Positions 58,530 through 64,000 of a stretch of DNA of 64,000 nt are shown one piece after another. A program made the position numbers and the translations under genes. This DNA comes from Buddleja alternifolia. Lineage: Eukaryota; Streptophyta; Magnoliopsida; Lamiales; Scrophulariaceae. The notes beneath the pieces are model-generated. The model saw nothing but the letters and a program-made list of their open reading frames with translations, made no database searches and was not told the DNA's origin. Location of the stretch: assembly GCA_019426215.1 (NCBI GenBank), contig CM033395.1, positions 20,388,569-20,452,568 of the forward strand, written 5' to 3'. The number at the start of each line of letters is the position of its first letter. The first letter of the stretch is position 1.

Positions 58530-58590
58530 GGGTCTATTCACCACCCCCCCCCCTTCTAGACCCTTTCGTATGCCACTTGGGACCACCAAG

Positions 58591-58602
58591 TGGTATCAGA
58601 GC
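58591..58602 (+). other. Primer-binding site of element J
   Basis: A perfect TGGTATCAGAGC (initiator tRNA-Met complement) lies 2 nt after the LTR. Confidence 0.9.
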
Positions 58603-58705
58603 GGTTGAATTAGAAACCTAAGCATTTCCAAGCATAACTGCTTGTTCAGATCCATTTGTTTTTTAACTTAGTCGCTTTAATTTTTCTCTCCAAAAACATC
58701 TCATT

Positions 58706-60922
58706 ATGGCTTTCAACAAAATGCCTAGGTTGGTAGAGTCAAATTATGATTCTTGAAAACTTAGAGCATTCGCTTACTTGTGCTCATGCGATAGTGAAAT
58801 GTGTGATGTAATCACAGGTGGTCCCATTCAAATTATGAAAGTTGTAACTCGAGCCCCTGGAGCAACCGAGGCCACTCCAGATGGTTATGTCGAGAAACCT
58901 AAGTTAGAATGGATGCCTAAAAATCGAAAAAGAGCAAATCTAGATAATGTTGGACGAAGTGCACTTTACTCAGCATTAGGAGACAACGATGCATTGTTCA
59001 ACAAGATCAAGCAATGTAAGACTTCCAAAGAAATATGGGACAAGCTGGCTATAGTGTGTGAAGGATCAGCACAAATGAAGGAGAAGAAGCTTTCCATAGC
59101 CATGCAAAGATTTGAGCATTTCAAGATGCAGCCCAATGAGACGCTAGAACAATTGGACGCAAGGTTTACTTTGCTCGTTACAGAGTTAGCGTCATTAGAC
59201 AAGGAATTGACCAACAAGGAAATGGTCAACAAAATTTTCAGAAGCCTTCCAAGCAAATATCTAATTAAGACTGTTGCTATGAGAGAATCACAGACATTGG
59301 AGACTCTTACTCCAGAGCATGTCTTTTCAGAGTTAAAGGCATTTGAGTTCGAATTGGGTGAAGTCAGTGACACATCGACTTCAGCGACTGAATCAGGAGC
59401 TTTAATCGCTACAACCAAAAGCAAGGGTAAAGCGGTTAGTGAGGTTAAAATCATGGAATCAAATGAAGAAAAGGAAATGGCTTTATTGGTCAAGAAATTC
59501 AAAAAATTTCTAAGACATGAAAAAAGAAATCCTATTGGACAAACGTCATTTCAGACTCCTCTCCCTGCTCCAGCGCCTCAGTATCAAGCGTTAGTGTACT
59601 CTGCACCTCAACCAGTAGCGCCAGTTCCATACCAAGCGCCTCCATCCCCTACTCAAAATCTCTCAGCGCCAGTAGTCTCAAAGCGATTATCCACTGAACA
59701 GAAAATGAAAACTAATTTGTGTTATAATTGCAGAAAATCAGGGCACTACCAGGTGAATTGCCCTTATCCAAATGTGTCAAAGCCCTCAAGGCAAGACTAT
59801 GCGGATAGAAATCAATTCAGGAGCAACCTTCGCCAACAGGGATTGCTAGCGGAATCTGAACCATTCTTCGCACTTGAAGAGGATTTGGAATCATCAGATG
59901 AAAGCAGTGATGATGAGCCTACAAGCGACTCAGTGTTGATTTGTCTTATGGCAAGAGATGATGAAGCGTCTGACGATTCGCTACCAGAGGTAACCAATGA
60001 ATTATCAATTCCTCTTTCTTATGATGAATTACTTGACAAAGTCAAAGAATACTACAATGAATGTCAAGAAGCTACCAAAATATATCAAAATGATCTCGAT
60101 ATTATCTCATCACTCACAAGAGATAAAGTGACACTCAGAGCAGAGTTGCGAGTTCAGCAACAATGCATTGAGAAGAACCAATCACTTGAGAGTGAAATTA
60201 TTCAATTAAAAGATGATCTTGATATAATAGTCAAAAGAGAAGCTGATCTGATCGCTAGACTTGCCAAATCAGAGCAGCTCGTCTCATCATTATCAAAAGC
60301 TTTTAGAAACTTGGATAATGTGACTGAGGTAACTAGATTATTTGGTGAAAAGACCAGTTTAGGATGCAATAAATTCGGTAAACAACCAAATAAACCTAAT
60401 GTTACGACAAACAACAAAGGAAAGGGTGTTCGCTTTGTTAAAGAAAGTTCACAAAGTCAAACGCTGAATGAACCAAGTGACAACGGTACGAGGCCAAATG
60501 AGAAAGCCAAAGCTGACTCAGGCAAGGGAAAGACAAAGGCAAATGATTCACAAATAAAGATTCATCCAAACGCTCAAAAGGCTAAGGATAAACCTAACCA
60601 CTGTGAATCAAGCGCTAAGCGTCAGGCACCAAAAGTGCAACCCAAGCCAGTGCCAAGGAAATACCAGCGTCAATATCCGAGAAGGTCAAGGTCATATTAT
60701 CGATACTATGATGATTATGACTATGACTATGATTATGACTACTATTATAATCGAGGATATTATTACACACCCAAAAAGCACACACAACACGATGTGAAAC
60801 CCAAAAAGGCCAGTATTCCCACAATGAAGACTAGGCAAATATGGGTTCCTAAAGTTTTAATTCAAACCAAAGTTACTAACATTGAAGGACCCAAGAAAAC
60901 ATGGGTACCTAAGAAGAATTAG
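58706..60922 (+). pseudogene. SIRE-like gag with a premature stop at codon 17
   Basis: The likely start is ATG at 58706 (MAFNKMPRLVESNYDS), with TGA at 58754-58756 where copia gags have Trp in the N-Y-D-S-W motif. From 58757 the frame is open to TAG at 60920-60922, about 738 codons in total. Features: a copia gag (UBN2-like) core at residues about 80-230, including KEIWDKLAIVCEGS, MQRFEHFKMQPNETLEQLDA and MVNKIFRSLPSKY; a zinc knuckle CYNCRKSGHYQVNC near residue 335; an acidic Ser-rich stretch; a coiled-coil-like ESEIIQLKDDLDIIVKREAD segment near 500; and a Tyr/Asp repeat (YDYDYDYDYYY type) near residue 670. An internal ATG (58778) could restart translation. Confidence 0.88.
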
Positions 60923-60933
60923 AACTATCCTTA

Positions 60934-63900
60934 ATGCAGGTACCTAGAGCCGACACCGATACTTCAGTTTGGTATTTCGATAGCGGGTCATCCAGACACA
61001 TGACTGGATCAAAAGATCTCTTAGTCAACTATCGAGCTACCAATGGTCCTCAAGTTATATTCGGTGATAACTCCAAAGGTAAAACCAAAGGTATAGGTAT
61101 CATGCATAGGGGGAACATCATGATCAGTTATGTATATTATGTTGAGGGTCTTAAGCATAATTTGTTAAGCATTAGTCAATTTTGTGATAAAGGCTTTGAT
61201 GTTAAATTCTCAAGCGACTTCTGCTATGTCAACGACGCTAAGACTAAGTCTACTAAATTAAGAGGAAAAAAAACAAACAATGTGTATTTAGTGGATTGGG
61301 ATTCTACTTTTGATAACAACCCCACATGCTTTGCTGCTAAAAGTCAAAATGAATTAGGTTGGTTATGGCATAGAAAAATGAATCATCTCAATTTTAAGGC
61401 AATCTCTCAGTTAATATCGCTAAATCTTGTAGAGGGATTACCTAAAGGTTCCTTTCAAAAGAATCGCTTATGTGATGCATGTCAAATGGGTAAACAAGTT
61501 AAGTCATCTTTCAAAAAGAAACCATGTCTATCTACTTCTAGAGTTCTTGAACTATTGCATTTAGATTTGTTTGGACCTATTCAAATTATGAGTGTTAGTG
61601 GCAAAAAGTACTCGCTAGTAATAGTTGATGATTTCTCTCGCTATACATGGGTAGAATTTCTAGCGACCAAAGATGAAACTAGTGTCAAGCTCACAGCGCT
61701 AATCCGTCAACTACAAAATTCAAAAGAACTAACGGTGACGAGAATTAGAAGCGACAGGGAAACTGAATTTACTAACCAATTTGTTGAGAAGTTTTGTATA
61801 GATCTAGGAATACTTCATGAGTATTCTGCTCCTAGAACACCTCAACAAAATGGAATTGCTGAGCGACGGAACAGAATGCTTAAAGAAGCCGCTAGGACAA
61901 TGCTAGCAGAATCCAAGCTGCCTCAAAGGTTTTGGGCCGAAGCCATCAACACCGATTGCTACACTCAGAACCGGTGTATGATCAACAAGCAACATGAGAA
62001 GACTCCATATGAGTTGTGGAAGGGACGTAAGCCTAACGTTTCATATTTTCATGTTTTTGGTTCGAAATGTTTCATTCATAACAATGGATCCCAAAGCCTA
62101 AAGACATTTGATCCTAAAGCGGATGAGGGAATCTTTCTAGGATATGCCAAAAATGGAAAGAGCTTTCGCATCCTAAATAAGATCAAATCAAAGGTTGAAG
62201 AATCCATTCATGTTGTGTTTGATGATGCTAACCAAGAGCCGAGTAAGGTTGATCCTGATGATGTAGGAATTGAAGATCTTGTCCAACAAGCATCACAAAT
62301 TAGTCTTGAAGATGATAGTGACAATGAGGATGATGAGATCTCTGTGCCTTTTCCTAAGGTTACTCGTGGGGTTACAAATTATGATGAAGTCAGAATCGCT
62401 AATGATCATGAAGAGAATGATCATCAAGAGCAAATTGGAACTGTGAATGATGAAGCGACTGCGCAAGAGACAAATGAGAATCAAGCGATTGATAATCAAG
62501 AGTCTATCAACCCGTTCCAACCAGACCAAAAATGGCTTAGAGATCATCCACCAGATCTAGTGATTGGAGATATTAAAGCACCTATTAGAACTAGATCCCC
62601 TACAATTAATGAGGCCATGTTCGCAAGCTTCCTATCTCAAATGGAACCAAAGAAAGTGGATGAAGCGCTTAGTGATTCAAGTTGGGTAGAACCGATGCAA
62701 GAAGAGCTTAACCAATTTGAGAGAAGCAAGGTTTGGACGCTAGTACCAAGACCAACTCATCAAGGAGTCATTGGAACTAGATGGGTTTTTAGGAACAAAA
62801 TGGATGAAGATGGCATTGTTATAAGAAACAAAGCTAGATTAGTCGCTCAGGGTTATTGTGAAGAAGAAGGAATTGATTTTGATGAAACATATGCCCCAGT
62901 AGCCCGTCTTGAAGCGATTAGAATGTTCCTAGCATTTGCCGCATTCAACAAGTTCACAGTATATCAAATGGACGTGAAGAGTGCATTCTTGAATGGTAAA
63001 CTCCAAGAAGAAGTCTATGTGGAGCAACCTCCAGGTTTCATCAACAACCATGGCAAGAGTATGGTCTACAAACTGGATAAGGCACTCTATCGCCTTAAAC
63101 AAGCACCAAGAGCATGGTATGACACTCTCTCTATCTTCCTTATAGGTAAAGGCTTTTCAAAAGGCAGCGTTGACACAACGTTATTTAAAATTACCCATAA
63201 TGAAGATATTCTCTTAGTCCAAATCTATGTTGATGATATTATATTTGGATCTACTAATAAGCGATTGTGTGAGAAGTTTTCGAAAATGATGCGAGAACAA
63301 TTTGAAATGAGCATGATGGGTAAATTAATTTTTTTCTTAGGATTACAAGTTAAGCAACTCCCTAATGGAATATTTGTAAACCAAGCTAAGTATACTAGAG
63401 ATATGATTAAGAAATTTGGTATGGAAAATGCATCATCTTCAAAAATTCCAATGAGCCAAACGCTTAAGTTAGATAAAGATGAAAGTGGGAAGAAAATTGA
63501 TATCACTAACTATAGGGGTATTATTGGATCACTTCTTTATCTTACCGCTAGTAGACCTGATATTATGTTTTCGGTATGCATGTGTGCACGTTTTCAATAT
63601 GATCCTAGAGAATCACACTTAAGTGCTACCAAGAAAATCCTTAAGTACCTAAAAGGCACACAAAATGTGGGCTTATGGTATCCACAGGATTCTCCTTTTG
63701 AACTAATTGGTTATTCAGACGCAGATTTTGCAGGATGCAAAATAGATAGAAAAAGTACTAGTGGTACATGTTAATTTCTAGGTGATAGACTAGTTTCGTG
63801 GCATAGTAAGAAACAACAATCTATAGCGACTTCTACCGCTGAGGCAGAATATGTAGCTGCTGGAAGCTGTTGTGCACAAATCCTTTGGATGAGGCAACAA

Positions 63901-64000
63901 CTTAGAGATTATGGAACAATCCTAGGTCCTACCCCAATCCATTGTGATAACCAAAGCGCTTTAGCTATGACCCAAAATCCTTTCCTTCATTCTAGAACCA
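60934..64000 (+). pseudogene. SIRE-like copia pol (protease, integrase, RT, partial RNase H), one stop
   Basis: Open from 60934 to 63774 in a frame different from gag, after the gag TAG. Protease: [13 protein letters not shown]. Integrase: [14 protein letters not shown] and CDACQMGKQ zinc residues; triad in HLDLFGP (about 61561), RSDRETEF (about 61750; the usual Gly-Gly replaced) and NGIAERRN (about 61852). [42 protein letters not shown], and active site YVDDIIFGS (about 63226). RNase [10 protein letters not shown], then TAA at 63772-63774 within the GTC.FLG motif. The same frame continues with STAEAEYVAAG and IHCDNQSAL to the window end. Apart from the stop, all catalytic acidic residues covered are present. 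Confidence 0.9.

Larger units (their letters stand above)
57078..58588 (+). repeat. 5' LTR of SIRE-like element J
   Basis: The 1511-bp LTR starts TGTTAGGAAATTTCATG and ends GGGACCACCA. A TATA box TATAAATA lies at 57733-57740. Near the end are a 20-nt hairpin (58510-58529) and a 10-C run (58544-58553), both shared with LTR G. Frames at 57650-57835 and 57960-58184 are not genes. Confidence 0.85.
57078..64000 (+). mobile_element. SIRE-like copia retrotransposon J (5' part; continues beyond window)
   Basis: It consists of a 5' LTR (57078-58588), PBS, a long gag (58706-60922) and pol (60934 to the window end, within RNase H). The large coiled-coil-containing gag, a separate pol frame after a TAG, and the LTR type point to the SIRE/Maximus lineage of copia. 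The preceding five bases GTTTA (57073-57077) would be the TSD, but the partner lies outside. Visible lesions are a TGA at codon 17 of gag and a TAA in RNase H. Confidence 0.88.

Noticed and set aside
58966..59502. 178-aa minus-strand ORF opposite SIRE gag
   Set aside because: It is a shadow frame of the gag coding strand. No independent start context or domain was seen.
1..64000. CRISPR arrays, bacterial operons, organelle or rRNA genes, intact tRNA genes
   Set aside because: No regularly spaced repeats, no bacterial gene organisation and no rRNA segment were recognised. tRNA-like boxes occur only in the SINE and as PBS complements.

Overview
The window looks like nuclear DNA of a flowering plant, most likely a eudicot, from a heterochromatic or intergenic region. 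It is AT-rich and filled with plant-type LTR retrotransposons (Ty1/copia primed by initiator tRNA-Met; Ty3/gypsy Tekay-type chromovirus and Athila-type), plus a LINE relic, a tRNA-derived SINE and small DNA transposons. No intact host gene was found. The extra ORF of the 39-57 kb element resembles predicted proteins I recall from Lamiales genomes. That gives a weak, unverified lean to that order.

Layout. 1-3456: end of a minus-strand copia-like element A (PBS 1597-1608, LTR 1611-3456), abutting a LINE ORF2 relic (3457-3849 and 11800-12495). The LINE relic is split by copia element B (3850-11799, TSD ATGGA), which carries a Mutator-like MITE (4460-4825, TSD TAAACATTT). 12528-13079: a hAT-type MITE (TSD TTTATATG). 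13356-13648: a foldback MITE. 13783-13972: a SINE with a 15-bp TSD. About 14179-14900: a decayed SIRE-like LTR. 15525-35111: copia element C (TSD TCCAC), itself inserted in an older LTR-like sequence. C is split in its RT/RNase H region by a Tekay-type chromovirus D (22171-31649, TSD GCTAT), and its 3' LTR holds a MULE-like MITE (33582-34637). 36784-38204: solo gypsy LTR F (TSD TAAAT). 39034-39322: a second copy of the foldback MITE, cut off by the LTR of element G. 39323 to about 57077: minus-strand SIRE-like element G, with its 3' LTR and a very long extra ORF. That ORF is broken by solo LTR H (42483-43690, TSD GCTAT) and by a nearly intact Athila-type element I (44896-54745, TSD GGGTC). 57078-64000: plus-strand SIRE-like element J (5' LTR, gag, most of pol), running off the window.

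How the parts relate. The window is a layered record of insertions, and almost every layer can be ordered by a target-site duplication. LTR-pair divergence, counted by eye, agrees with the nesting for C and D: the outer element C has clearly diverged LTRs and the inner D has nearly identical ones. B and D have much more decayed coding regions than their LTR similarity would predict, which suggests they were copied in trans as already defective elements. The item most worth following up is the extra ORF of element G. It is roughly 1,290 codons before its insertions, is distinct from gag-pol, and is preceded by what reads like a conventional plant promoter and 5' leader.
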